A program made the position numbers and the translations under genes. This document shows positions 44,399-52,849 of a stretch of DNA of 64,000 nt, piece after piece. The notes under the pieces are model-generated. The model was not told the origin of the DNA. It saw only the letters and a program-made list of their open reading frames with translations, and searched no databases. The stretch spans positions 1 through 64,000 of the forward strand of contig CAZCIX010000001.1 in NCBI GenBank assembly GCA_964498835.1, in the 5' to 3' direction. The DNA comes from JAGKXB01 sp964498835 (GTDB lineage Bacteria > Pseudomonadota > Gammaproteobacteria > Burkholderiales > Burkholderiaceae_D). Position 1 is the first letter of the stretch; each line of letters opens with the position of its first letter.

Positions 44399-44877
44399 TA
44401 AGCGCGGCGACGGAATGCAATAAAAATCAGCACTAAGGTCAAACCAGTGAACCATGCCATTGACCATTGCACGATGGATAAGCCGAGAATCGGATCATAC
44501 GCTGAGGTGCACATGCCATCGGCCTTGAACATGGAGGGCAGCCATTGCGCTGTAAAAAGCTGATTTAGGGCAGCTTCCAGCGGATCGCGGCCGCATGAAA
44601 CGGCGGGATGCGCTTGCACCCACAAATGGTGAGCAGCAGTGCCAGCACCTGCCAAGCCGCCGACTAACCCTAATCTTGCGCCCAGTTTGGGCTTATTACT
44701 GATTGCACCGATTAAACTAGCAATTGCAATCACAAGGTAAGCGTAGCGTTGCAACACACAAAGTGGGCAGGGTTGCATGTCTTTGAAATGTTGCAGGTAC
44801 AAAGCAAAAGATAGGAGGCCAATGCAGGACACAGCGATTAGAACAAGCAAAGTACGTGATTTCATCGTCAATATCAT
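44398..44877 (-). CDS. dsbB: Disulfide bond formation protein DsbB
   Basis: Inner-membrane quinone reductase that reoxidises DsbA. 159 residues, four hydrophobic helices, the first redox pair in QPCPLCVLQR and the second pair of periplasmic Cys in SCGRDPLE and DGMCTSAYD. ATG at 44877 and 44865 are both possible; neither has a strong ribosome binding site. Lies between prfA and prmC. dsbA is not in the window. Confidence 0.94.
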   Translation of the reverse strand: MILTMKSRTLLVLIAVSCIGLLSFALYLQHFKDMQPCPLCVLQRYAYLVIAIASLIGAISNKPKLGARLGLVGGLAGAGTAAHHLWVQAHPAVSCGRDPLEAALNQLFTAQWLPSMFKADGMCTSAYDPILGLSIVQWSMAWFTGLTLVLIFIAFRRRA

Positions 44878-44927
44878 CCAAGTGAATAAAGCATTAAAAA
44901 TATTAAATTGAGACTGTCCATTAACCC

Positions 44928-45022
44928 CCGTCGTTCCCGCTGGTTTAGGCGGGAACCCAGTGTCTTTCCTTGTTTACCGCTAAAGCCACTGGATCCCCGA
45001 CTAAAGCACTCGGGGACGACGG
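44928..45022 (+). repeat. Dispersed palindromic element, copy E (dsbB-prfA spacer)
   Basis: Almost the same as the copy at 4472 and in the same orientation: CCGTCGTTCCCGC...GCGGGAA, CCCAGTG...CCACTGG, TCCCCGA...TCGGGGACGACGG. Even the left flank is similar (CCATTAACC before both), so the mobile or amplified unit may extend about ten bases further left. Confidence 0.92.
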
Positions 45023-45068
45023 TTTTGAGTTTCTCCGTATTACTGTCATTCCGATTGGCTTGGCACTC

Positions 45069-45092
45069 ATTCCCATGCAGGAGCGTGGGAAC
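45069..45092. repeat. Second type of GC-rich hairpin
   Basis: TTCCCATGC/GCGTGGGAA inverted repeat, one mismatch, with a short loop. Sequences of the form GTTCCCACGC...GCGTGGGAAC are common as REP-like repeats in other proteobacteria; this is the only copy I saw here. It lies 16 bases 3' of the prfA stop. Confidence 0.5.
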
Positions 45093-45107
45093 GAGAACCA
45101 CCACCAC

Positions 45108-46190
45108 TTACAAACTATCTGCCAATGCCGCCAGCAATTCCGCCTGATGCTCAGCTGCCAGTGCATTGGTTAATTCCTGCAACTCACCATCCATGATGAA
45201 ATCCAGCTTATACAGCGTTAAATTGATGCGGTGATCCGTCATACGGCCTTGGGGAAAGTTGTAAGTCCGTATCCGCTCGCTGCGGTCGCCAGAGCCAATC
45301 AGACTTTTACGTGTGGCGGCTTGGCTGGCTTGCTGTTCACGTAACTGCACGTCTTTAATACGCGCCGCCAATACTTTTAAAGCGGAAGCCTTGTTTTTAT
45401 GCTGACTGCGATCATCTTGGCATTCGACCACGATGCCGCTTGGGATGTGGGTGATCCGCACAGCGGAGTCGGTTTTGTTAATGTGTTGTCCGCCTGCACC
45501 GGAAGCGCGATAGGTATCAATGCGTAAATCGGCTGGATTGATATGGACGTCATTGATTTCATCTGCTTCCGGCATGACGGCAACGGTGCAGGCTGAAGTG
45601 TGGATGCGGCCCTGGGTTTCTGTGGCGGGTACGCGTTGCACCCGATGGCCGCCCGATTCAAATTTGAGCTTGGAATACACGCCATGGCCCAAAATGCGGA
45701 TGATGACTTCCTTGTAGCCGCCGATTTCAGAGGGAGATTCCGACACCATTTCGATTTGCCAGCGGTTGCGTTCAGCAAAACGGGTGTACATGCGCAGCAA
45801 GTCACCGGCAAAGAGAGCAGATTCGTCGCCGCCGGTACCGGCGCGGATTTCCAGAAAAATATTGCGCTCGTCGTTGGCATCTTTGGGCAGTAGCATTTTT
45901 TGCAAATCCAGCGCCAATTCTTCCATACGGGCTTTGGCATTCGCGATTTCTTCCTGCGCAAATTCTTTCATTTCTGGATCAGCCAGCATTTCTTGTCCGG
46001 CCTGAATATCTTCATTCGCTTGTTGATAGCTGGCATATAGCGTGACCAAAGGATTGATCTCCGCATGCTCGCGTGTCAACTTGCGATATTGATCCATGTT
46101 CGAAGCAATATCTTCTTGCATCAATAGGGAATTAATTTCGACCAGACGATTGGCTAATTGATCCAGTCTGGCCAGCATTGAAGGTTTCAT
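45108..46190 (-). CDS. prfA: Peptide chain release factor 1
   Basis: Releases peptides at UAA and UAG. 360 residues, with the GGQ motif in RASGAGGQHINKTDSAVRITH, the anticodon-like tripeptide region and the typical start MKPSMLARLDQL. The Gln of GGQ is the target of PrmC, encoded downstream. hemA lies 116 bases upstream. Confidence 0.97.
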   Translation of the reverse strand: MKPSMLARLDQLANRLVEINSLLMQEDIASNMDQYRKLTREHAEINPLVTLYASYQQANEDIQAGQEMLADPEMKEFAQEEIANAKARMEELALDLQKMLLPKDANDERNIFLEIRAGTGGDESALFAGDLLRMYTRFAERNRWQIEMVSESPSEIGGYKEVIIRILGHGVYSKLKFESGGHRVQRVPATETQGRIHTSACTVAVMPEADEINDVHINPADLRIDTYRASGAGGQHINKTDSAVRITHIPSGIVVECQDDRSQHKNKASALKVLAARIKDVQLREQQASQAATRKSLIGSGDRSERIRTYNFPQGRMTDHRINLTLYKLDFIMDGELQELTNALAAEHQAELLAALADSL

Positions 46191-46306
46191 GGATGTTCTA
46201 AATATAAAGTGGCGAAGTTAACGAAACCACGTTCCTCGGTCTAAGTAGGTGAATACGTGAAATAACGAAAACAATGAAAACAACGTAATGTAAATTAAAA
46301 CGATTA

Positions 46307-47584
46307 TTAACGCTGAGTACGAAATAATTGCGGTAGCGTGGCAATTAACTGAGCGCGCTCTTCTCCGTGCGCTTGATGGAGGGCTTGTTGAGGGCTATGG
46401 AGAAATTTTGCGATCAGGCCTTTTGACAGTGCGTCTAGTACCGCGCCGATGTCATCGCCTCTGGCCAGCATTTTTTTTGCGCGCTCGAGTTCCGCAAGGC
46501 GCATGGTTTCACTGCTTTCGTGCAAACTCTGTATTAGCGGAACAATTGCGCGATCATCCAGCCATTGCATAAAGGATTGCACGCGGTTTTCAATAATCGC
46601 TTGCGCTTGTAACACGGCAGCTTGGCGATTTTCAATGCCACTTTGGACTACCGCACCAAGGTCGTCGACAGTATGGAGAAAAACATCATCAAGTTGGCCA
46701 ATTTCAGCTTCGATATCACGTGGGACGGCTAAATCGACCATAAAAATGGGTTTGTGGCGTCGTATTTTGATAACACGTTCAACCAAGCCCAGGCCAATGA
46801 TGGGTAATGAAGACGCAGTACAGGAGATTACAACGTCAAATTTACTCAATTGTTCTGGCAAATCCGCTAATCGGATGGCGCGGCCATTGAGGCGTTGGGC
46901 CAGGGCTTCGCCTCGCTCCAAAGTGCGATTGGCTATGGTGATGGATTTGGGATGTTGCGCCGCGAAATGCGTAGCGCATAATTCGATCATTTCACCCGCC
47001 CCTATCAGGAGCACGTGTTGCTCGGTTAGCGTATCAAAAATGCGTTGTGACAAACGCACTGCCGCCGCCGCCATGGAAACGCTGTGGCTACCGATTTCTG
47101 TTGTGCTGCGTACTTCTTTGGCGACGGCGAAAGTACGTTGAAACATCTGATGTAAATACGTGCCTAAACCACCCGCCGCATCGGCTTGGCGCATGGCGTC
47201 TTTCATCTGTCCTAGAATTTGTGGTTCACCCAATACCATAGAATCCAGGCCGGAAGCCACGCGGAAAGTGTGGCGCACGGCGTTATCTTGCGATAACAGG
47301 TAGAGATGGGGGCGCAATTGTGCGTAAGGTAGTTGATGATAATCCGCTAAAAAATGCGCTACTGCGTCAACTGAATTCTGCGCTTGGCTGGCGCAATACA
47401 CTTCAGTGCGGTTGCAGGTAGAAAGAATCGCCGCTTCATCATGTAAACCGGCGCCGTCCACGCGACCCATCCATGTGCGCGCAGCAGTGACTGCATCGGC
47501 AATTTTTGTGGGCGAAAAGACGACCTTCTCGCGCAAGGCAAGAGGCGCAGTCGTGTGATTGAGGCCAATGGCAAGGAGTTGCAT
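46307..47584 (-). CDS. hemA: Glutamyl-tRNA reductase
   Basis: First committed step of tetrapyrrole synthesis in the C5 pathway: reduces Glu-tRNA(Glu) to glutamate-1-semialdehyde with NADPH. 425 residues, with the catalytic Cys in ILSTCNRTEVYC, GLDSMVLGEPQILGQMK, the NADPH fold LLIGAGEMIEL and the dimerisation helices at the C-terminus. The hemA-prfA order is common in proteobacteria. Confidence 0.97.
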   Translation of the reverse strand: MQLLAIGLNHTTAPLALREKVVFSPTKIADAVTAARTWMGRVDGAGLHDEAAILSTCNRTEVYCASQAQNSVDAVAHFLADYHQLPYAQLRPHLYLLSQDNAVRHTFRVASGLDSMVLGEPQILGQMKDAMRQADAAGGLGTYLHQMFQRTFAVAKEVRSTTEIGSHSVSMAAAAVRLSQRIFDTLTEQHVLLIGAGEMIELCATHFAAQHPKSITIANRTLERGEALAQRLNGRAIRLADLPEQLSKFDVVISCTASSLPIIGLGLVERVIKIRRHKPIFMVDLAVPRDIEAEIGQLDDVFLHTVDDLGAVVQSGIENRQAAVLQAQAIIENRVQSFMQWLDDRAIVPLIQSLHESSETMRLAELERAKKMLARGDDIGAVLDALSKGLIAKFLHSPQQALHQAHGEERAQLIATLPQLFRTQR

Positions 47585-47655
47585 TTCGTATAACGATTTG
47601 TGACGATTTTGCTGGTTTTTTGATTAACCCAGCATTGTATACCTTGATATACGCT

Positions 47656-48381
47656 TTATGTCTTCACCACTTTTTGCTGCAAACAATAACCATAGCCATA
47701 CACCGTTACCAAATCGGGATTGCTGGCCAAATTGCATTGCAACTTATTTCGTACGCGGGAAACGTGGGTGTCGATGGTGCGAGAAGGTAAATCGGTTTCA
47801 TGCCCCCAGATTGTTTCCTGAATATAAGCGCGTGAAAGTGGGCGGTTGAGATTGTTAAAGAATAGCAACGCTAGCTCAAATTCTTTTTTTGTGAGTGGCG
47901 TGGCAATGGCTTGCCCATTAATTGTCAGACTGATAGCGCGCGTGTCAAAGACATAATGCTCAAACTGAACAAAGCGGGCTTGTTTTTTGGGCCGTGGTGA
48001 TGTGGGATAAGCACGTTGTAACAGAATTTGGACGCGCAATAGCAATTCTTGGTGGCGTAGTGGCATGACCATGTAATCATGCACGCCTTGATGCGTAAAG
48101 CTGGCTAATGTGGCTACGTTGTCGCCCTCATCATCTTCATGCTCGGCATCATGGACGTTTAGCAAGAATAAAATCGGCACGCTGGTTGGCGTTTTGGACG
48201 GTGTTTGCCAATTTTGCCTATCTACAATCAGCATGTCGAAATGCTTGTGTGCCAATTGCTTGTGCCAATTTTCTGCAGTGACGAAGGTATCAATGTGGCA
48301 TTGGTAAGCAGTTCCGGCTGAACTAAGAACTTTGCTGATCAAAAACGCTTGGTGATGGTCAGTTTGTATCGCAATTTTCAT
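47656..48381 (-). CDS. Orphan OmpR-type response regulator with atypical receiver
   Basis: 241 residues. N-terminal receiver-like domain and a C-terminal winged helix with LTKKEFELALLFFNN, SRAYIQETIWG and RTIDTHVSRVRNKL, ending YGYGYCL. The phosphoacceptor position is present (Asp54 in MLIVD), but the conserved switch Lys before Pro is replaced (VMPL instead of K-P) and the Thr/Ser after the fourth strand is missing (ILFLLNVHD). No histidine kinase gene is adjacent. Phosphorylation may be weak or absent. Targets unknown. Confidence 0.85.
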   Translation of the reverse strand: MKIAIQTDHHQAFLISKVLSSAGTAYQCHIDTFVTAENWHKQLAHKHFDMLIVDRQNWQTPSKTPTSVPILFLLNVHDAEHEDDEGDNVATLASFTHQGVHDYMVMPLRHQELLLRVQILLQRAYPTSPRPKKQARFVQFEHYVFDTRAISLTINGQAIATPLTKKEFELALLFFNNLNRPLSRAYIQETIWGHETDLPSRTIDTHVSRVRNKLQCNLASNPDLVTVYGYGYCLQQKVVKT

Positions 48382-48413
48382 GGTTCATACTTCATACAAC
48401 ATACAATACATAA

Positions 48414-48434
48414 GGGCGGATGGTTAATCCGCCC
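48414..48434 (-). terminator. Hairpin 3' of minE, weak terminator candidate
   Basis: GGGCGGAT/ATCCGCCC, eight perfect pairs and a five-base loop, between minE and the response regulator gene. The T run on the minus strand is poor (TTATGTATT), so termination is uncertain. Confidence 0.4.
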
Positions 48435-48482
48435 AAATCCATCATCAAATGTTTAACGCCAAAACATTAAAAAATCTACACA

Positions 48483-48734
48483 TTAAGATTCAGGCAATAC
48501 GACGTTGACATCCAGCACTTCGAGATTGCCCTGGCGATCCAGTGAAATCTTGATGTCGTCAGGATTGACTTTGGTGTATTTGGAGATCACCTCTATCAGT
48601 TCCTTATGCAATGCTGGTAAAAAGTCGGAGCCACTACGTCCACCACGCTCACGCGCGATGATGATTTGCAAGCGTTCTTTGGCTGCTGGTGCGCTTTTGG
48701 GTTTATTCGGAAATAAGAATGAAAGCAAAGCCAT
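48483..48734 (-). CDS. minE: Cell division topological specificity factor MinE
   Basis: Stimulates MinD ATPase and drives pole-to-pole oscillation. 83 residues; N-terminal membrane-binding MALLSFLF, AKERLQIIIARERGG (anti-MinCD helix) and the C-terminal dimer domain with DIKISLDRQGNLEVLDVNV. GGAGG lies seven bases before the ATG at 48734. It starts one base after the minD stop. Confidence 0.96.
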   Translation of the reverse strand: MALLSFLFPNKPKSAPAAKERLQIIIARERGGRSGSDFLPALHKELIEVISKYTKVNPDDIKISLDRQGNLEVLDVNVVLPES

Positions 48735-48735
48735 A

Positions 48736-49551
48736 TTACTTTCCTCCAAAAATACGCTTGAGCAAGCCGGGTTTTTCATAGGATGTGAAACGCAATGGCA
48801 GGTCTTCTCCTAAGAAGCGCGACACCACATCGCTATAAGCCGTGGATACATCACTGCCTTCCATATGGATGGCGGGATTACCTTGATTGGAGGCGTGTAA
48901 CACGGATTCTGATTCAGGAATAATTCCGATAAGCGGAATACGCAAAATTTCCTGTACGTCGGTGTACGACAGCATTTCTCCTGCATCCACGCGTTTGGGG
49001 GAATAACGGGTGATGAGCAAATGTTCTTTGACAGGTTCTCCACCGTTGAGTGCGCGGCGTGATTTGGCTTGGATAATGCCCAAAATGCGGTCAGAGTCGC
49101 GTACAGAGGAGACTTCTGGATTGGTGACTACGATCGCTTCATCCGCAAACGTGAGCGCCATCAACGCACCGTGTTCGATACCGGCAGGAGAATCACAAAC
49201 AATGTAATCAAAGCCCATTTTTGCCAAATCTTGCAGAACGCGTTCGACACCTTCTTCTGTCAACGCATCTTTGTCCCGGGTTTGGGACGCTGGCAAAATA
49301 AACAAATTGTCGCAATGCTTGTCTTTGATCAGCGCTTGATTGAGCGTGGCTTCGTTACTGATGACATTGATTAAGTCGTATACGACACGTCGCTCGCAAC
49401 CCATGATTAAATCCAGGTTACGCAAGCCAACGTCAAAATCGATCACAACGGTTTTATGACCACGTAAAGCGAGGCCGGATGAAAAGCTGGCGCTGGAAGT
49501 GGTTTTCCCCACACCTCCTTTGCCTGAGGTTACAACGACGATTTTGGTCAC
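48736..49551 (-). CDS. minD: Septum site-determining ATPase MinD
   Basis: Membrane-associated ATPase that recruits MinC and MinE. 271 residues with the deviant Walker A GKGGVGKTTSSA, VIDFDVGLRNLDLIMG, DSPAGIEHGA and a C-terminal amphipathic membrane-targeting helix (KPGLLKRIFGGK). Confidence 0.97.
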   Translation of the reverse strand: MTKIVVVTSGKGGVGKTTSSASFSSGLALRGHKTVVIDFDVGLRNLDLIMGCERRVVYDLINVISNEATLNQALIKDKHCDNLFILPASQTRDKDALTEEGVERVLQDLAKMGFDYIVCDSPAGIEHGALMALTFADEAIVVTNPEVSSVRDSDRILGIIQAKSRRALNGGEPVKEHLLITRYSPKRVDAGEMLSYTDVQEILRIPLIGIIPESESVLHASNQGNPAIHMEGSDVSTAYSDVVSRFLGEDLPLRFTSYEKPGLLKRIFGGK

Positions 49552-49601
49552 AAAAAACTCCTTAAGGGAAAAATGAAATGATGATTTGAAATATAAAATT
49601 T

Positions 49602-50456
49602 TTAATTTTTACTATTCGAATGGTGCGGGTGGTGCAGATGTGGGGCTTGAATCGGTGTCATATCAAGGCGATCACCTACCAGGCTAACTTGAACCGCTTG
49701 TTGTGCTAATTCTTGCGGCAAACCATCATCAAAAGTGCGGTACATACCGGCAATAGAAATCAATTCCGCTTCCAGGCTTAACGCAAAAATGCGTGCGCCG
49801 GTATGACCGCTGGCACCTGCCAAAGCACGTCCACGCAAAGGTGCGTACACGTGAATACTGCCATCGGCGATGACTTCTGCCCCGTTATTGACCGCTGCGG
49901 TAACAATCAAATCTGCACCACGCGCATAAATACGTTGGCCAGCACGTACGGGCGTATCAATAATCATCGTGCCTGGAGCGACTTCTTTGAGCATGGTTGT
50001 GTTAGCTGTCGTGTCTTCTTGTTGCGCAGTTTCTGGAACGATTTCTGTCGTTGTTACTTTGGTCGCAGGTTTGTCTTCAACATCGCTGCTTTGATCTTGA
50101 TCGATGTAGGCGGTTGCTGTGGTGTCAAGGCTTAAGCCATTTGCCAAAATGCTGTCATGCATGCATGCTGGCGCGTTGCGTACTGCGACGGGGTTTAACT
50201 GATGTGCTTTGAACAACGTAATCAGCGTTGTCCAGTCTATAGCATTGACGGCTTCTATTTCTGTCACTGTATGCAGATCCAGTGCGCCAAGATCAATCAC
50301 GGCAAATTCATGATCAAAAAAATCCGACATGCCGCCCGTCATTTCTTTTAATGACGCTTCCCATTGCACTGGGTTGGATGAGTGAAGAATCGCGGAAATA
50401 GCAACAACCGTGGATATTTTGATTTCGATGGGTTTGCGACTTGAACTGGATGACAT
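49602..50456 (-). CDS. minC: Septum site-determining protein MinC
   Basis: Inhibitor of FtsZ ring formation. 284 residues; the N-terminal FtsZ-interacting domain is followed by a low-complexity acidic/Thr-rich linker (about 135-165) and the C-terminal beta-helix with VRAGQRIYARGADLIV, AEVIADGSIHVYAPLRGRALAG and GARIFALSLEAELISIAG. First gene of minCDE, 50 bases before minD. Confidence 0.95.
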   Translation of the reverse strand: MSSSSSRKPIEIKISTVVAISAILHSSNPVQWEASLKEMTGGMSDFFDHEFAVIDLGALDLHTVTEIEAVNAIDWTTLITLFKAHQLNPVAVRNAPACMHDSILANGLSLDTTATAYIDQDQSSDVEDKPATKVTTTEIVPETAQQEDTTANTTMLKEVAPGTMIIDTPVRAGQRIYARGADLIVTAAVNNGAEVIADGSIHVYAPLRGRALAGASGHTGARIFALSLEAELISIAGMYRTFDDGLPQELAQQAVQVSLVGDRLDMTPIQAPHLHHPHHSNSKN

Positions 50457-50566
50457 AGGGAAAGTAAAAATAGGGGCTTTTTAAGCCTGATTTGAATCTA
50501 ATTTGAGCCTAATTTGGCGCTAAAACGCTTAAGAAGCAGCAGCAGCGCCAAAAAATAAGCAGTATA

Positions 50567-51544
50567 TTACATTACCGAAACCGCTTGAAAATCATCTTGC
50601 GCATCTTGTGTCGTTTGTAATGAAATCACTTTGGAATCCCCAAAATTGCTGGAGCATGGTTCGTCATCAAATGCAATATCACCTTGCGCATTGGGAATGC
50701 CGTTTGCCTCTAAATTGGCAAAATTAAACTGATTGCGATCCATTAAATGCGAAGGAACGACGGTGGATAAAGAAGAGAAAATGCTTTCCACTCGTCCTGG
50801 AAATTGTTTTTCCCAATCGCGCATCAATTGTTTGATTTGTTTGCGCTGCAGATTTTCTTGCGAACCGCATAAATCGCAGGGAATGATGGGAAATTGCTTG
50901 ACCTGCGCATAACGCTCTGAATCTTTTTCTTTTACATACGCCATGGGGCGAATCACGATATGTTGTCCGTCATCCGATTGCAATTTGGCTGGCATGCCTT
51001 TGAGTTTGCCCCCGAAGAACATATTCAAAAAGAAGGTTTCCAGAATATCGTCTCGGTGGTGGCCTAGTGCAATTTTGGTCGCGCCGAGCTCATTGGCCAC
51101 GCGATACAAAATACCGCGCCGCAAGCGTGAGCAGAGCGAGCAAGTGGTTTTGCCTTCAGGAATGACACGCTTGACGATGCTGTAGGTATCTTGATTTTCA
51201 ATGTGAAAAGGCACACCGAGTTTGGTCAAATATGCGGGTAGAATGTCGGCCGGAAAGTTGGGCTGTTTTTGATCCAGATTGACGGCGACAATATCAAAAT
51301 GAATCGGCGCCCGTGCGCGTAGCGTAAGCAAAATATCCAGCAAGGTATAGCTATCTTTGCCGCCAGACAAACAAACCATGACCTTGTCGCCCTCTTTGAT
51401 CATGTCAAAATCCTGGATGGCTTGACCGACCTGGCGACATAAGCGTTTATGTAGCTTGTTGTTTTCGTACTGAACTTTTTCAGCCTGCTTACTTAATTGT
51501 GCACTACATTGTTCTGTACGTTGCGCAGAGACATCAACATCCAT
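50567..51544 (-). CDS. ttcA: tRNA 2-thiocytidine biosynthesis protein TtcA
   Basis: Iron-sulfur enzyme that thiolates C32 of tRNAs in an ATP-dependent reaction. 325 residues: PP-loop CLSGGKDSYTLLDIL, TTCSLCSRLRRGILY and PCDLCGSQENLQRKQI with the cluster-binding Cys, GHHRDDILETFFLNMFFGGKL-type central motif. ATG 51544 with AAGGAA is preferred to the longer open frame to 51622, which would overlap the divergent gene. The unusual C-terminal tail beyond DDEPCSSNF is about 30 residues. Confidence 0.95.
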   Translation of the reverse strand: MDVDVSAQRTEQCSAQLSKQAEKVQYENNKLHKRLCRQVGQAIQDFDMIKEGDKVMVCLSGGKDSYTLLDILLTLRARAPIHFDIVAVNLDQKQPNFPADILPAYLTKLGVPFHIENQDTYSIVKRVIPEGKTTCSLCSRLRRGILYRVANELGATKIALGHHRDDILETFFLNMFFGGKLKGMPAKLQSDDGQHIVIRPMAYVKEKDSERYAQVKQFPIIPCDLCGSQENLQRKQIKQLMRDWEKQFPGRVESIFSSLSTVVPSHLMDRNQFNFANLEANGIPNAQGDIAFDDEPCSSNFGDSKVISLQTTQDAQDDFQAVSVM

Positions 51545-51582
51545 TTGTGTATTCCTTTTAATGCGAAAGATTTCAGGCCGAC

Positions 51583-52755
51583 ATGATACTACCCGAACCG
51601 AGTGAACAGGCACGCGCTGCATCGGATGCGCTTACTTTACATATCAGCCGTGAAATTGAATCTCATGGTGGGTGGATTTCGTTTGCGCGCTTTATGGAGT
51701 TGCTGTTGTATACGCCAAAGCTTGGTTATTACAGTGGCGGCGCAAAGAAATTAGGTGAACAGGGGGATTTTACAACCGCACCAGAAATGACGCCTTTATT
51801 TGGCGCGACGCTGGCACAGGTGGCGGCTAAGTTGATGGCGCAAAGCACGCCGCAATTACTGGAATTTGGTGCTGGTACGGGTCAATTGGCGCACGATGTG
51901 TTGACTGAATTGGCGGCGATGAATGTGCCAGTGACGCAGTACGCGATTGTTGAATTGTCTGGCGAGTTGCGCGCACGTCAGCAAGAGAAGCTGCGTGACT
52001 TTCCTCAAGTCTGTTGGTTAGATGCCTTACCCGCTGCATTTTCTGGCGTGGTATTAGCGAATGAAGTGCTGGATGCCATGCCCGTTCATCTGGTTTGCAA
52101 GCAAAGTGAAAATACTTGGTGTGAGCAAGGCGTGGCGTGGTCGGAAGAACGTGGCTTTGTGTTTGCTCAGCGTGAATGCACCCCTGAATTGTTACAGCAA
52201 ATTGGGCAACAAATCCTGGATGCAGAGGATTTGCCAGTCGGTTATTTGACGGAAGTCCATCCGCTGGCGTGTGGTTTTATCCATACTTTGGCTGCGATGT
52301 TACAAGCTGGGCGAGCGCAAAGTGGTAGCGGCGGCGCGGCGATTTTGATCGATTATGGCTTTCCAGCGCATGAATACTATTTAGCTCAGCGCTCGCAAGG
52401 AACTTTGATGTGTCATTACCGCCACCATGCGCATGCTGATCCATTTTATTTGCCTGGTTTGCAGGACGTGACAGCGCACGTGGATTTCAGCGCGATGGCG
52501 CGTACAGCGCTCATGGGCGGCCTGGATGTGTTGGCGTATATGGGGCAAGCGGCGTTTTTGATTCATGCTGGCATCGGTGATTTATTAATGCGCACGCCGG
52601 TGACGGATTCGCTGCGGTATTTACCACAAGCGAAAGCCGTGCAGAAACTGGTATCGCCTGCTGAAATGGGTGAGTTATTCAAGGTGCTGGTGCTTGGGGC
52701 GGGCGTTGATCTACCACCAGAATTTGCGCGTGGGGATCATAGTTATAAACTATAA
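51583..52755 (+). CDS. SAM-dependent methyltransferase, MidA/NDUFAF7 family
   Basis: 390 residues. Signature segments GGWISFARFMELLLYTPKLGYYSGG, GDFTTAPEMTPLFGATLA, the SAM-binding LEFGAGTGQLAHDVL and ANEVLDAMPVHLV. Mitochondrial NDUFAF7 methylates an Arg of a complex I subunit; the role in bacteria is not well defined. Divergent from ttcA with a 38-base intergenic region, so their promoters must overlap. Confidence 0.9.
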   Translation: MILPEPSEQARAASDALTLHISREIESHGGWISFARFMELLLYTPKLGYYSGGAKKLGEQGDFTTAPEMTPLFGATLAQVAAKLMAQSTPQLLEFGAGTGQLAHDVLTELAAMNVPVTQYAIVELSGELRARQQEKLRDFPQVCWLDALPAAFSGVVLANEVLDAMPVHLVCKQSENTWCEQGVAWSEERGFVFAQRECTPELLQQIGQQILDAEDLPVGYLTEVHPLACGFIHTLAAMLQAGRAQSGSGGAAILIDYGFPAHEYYLAQRSQGTLMCHYRHHAHADPFYLPGLQDVTAHVDFSAMARTALMGGLDVLAYMGQAAFLIHAGIGDLLMRTPVTDSLRYLPQAKAVQKLVSPAEMGELFKVLVLGAGVDLPPEFARGDHSYKL

Positions 52756-52766
52756 ATCCGCCACAC

Positions 52767-52786
52767 CCGTCGTTCCCGCGGTTTGG
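52767..52786 (+). repeat. Fragment of the dispersed palindromic element
   Basis: CCCGTCGTTCCCGCGGTTT corresponds to the left end of copies A and E, after which the similarity stops. A likely truncated relic between the methyltransferase gene and cysK. Confidence 0.6.
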
Positions 52787-52849
52787 TGGTTAGCGTGGTT
52801 TTAGGGTTTTATGGTTTTTGGTTTTGTTTTTTCAACGTTAAGGATAGTT

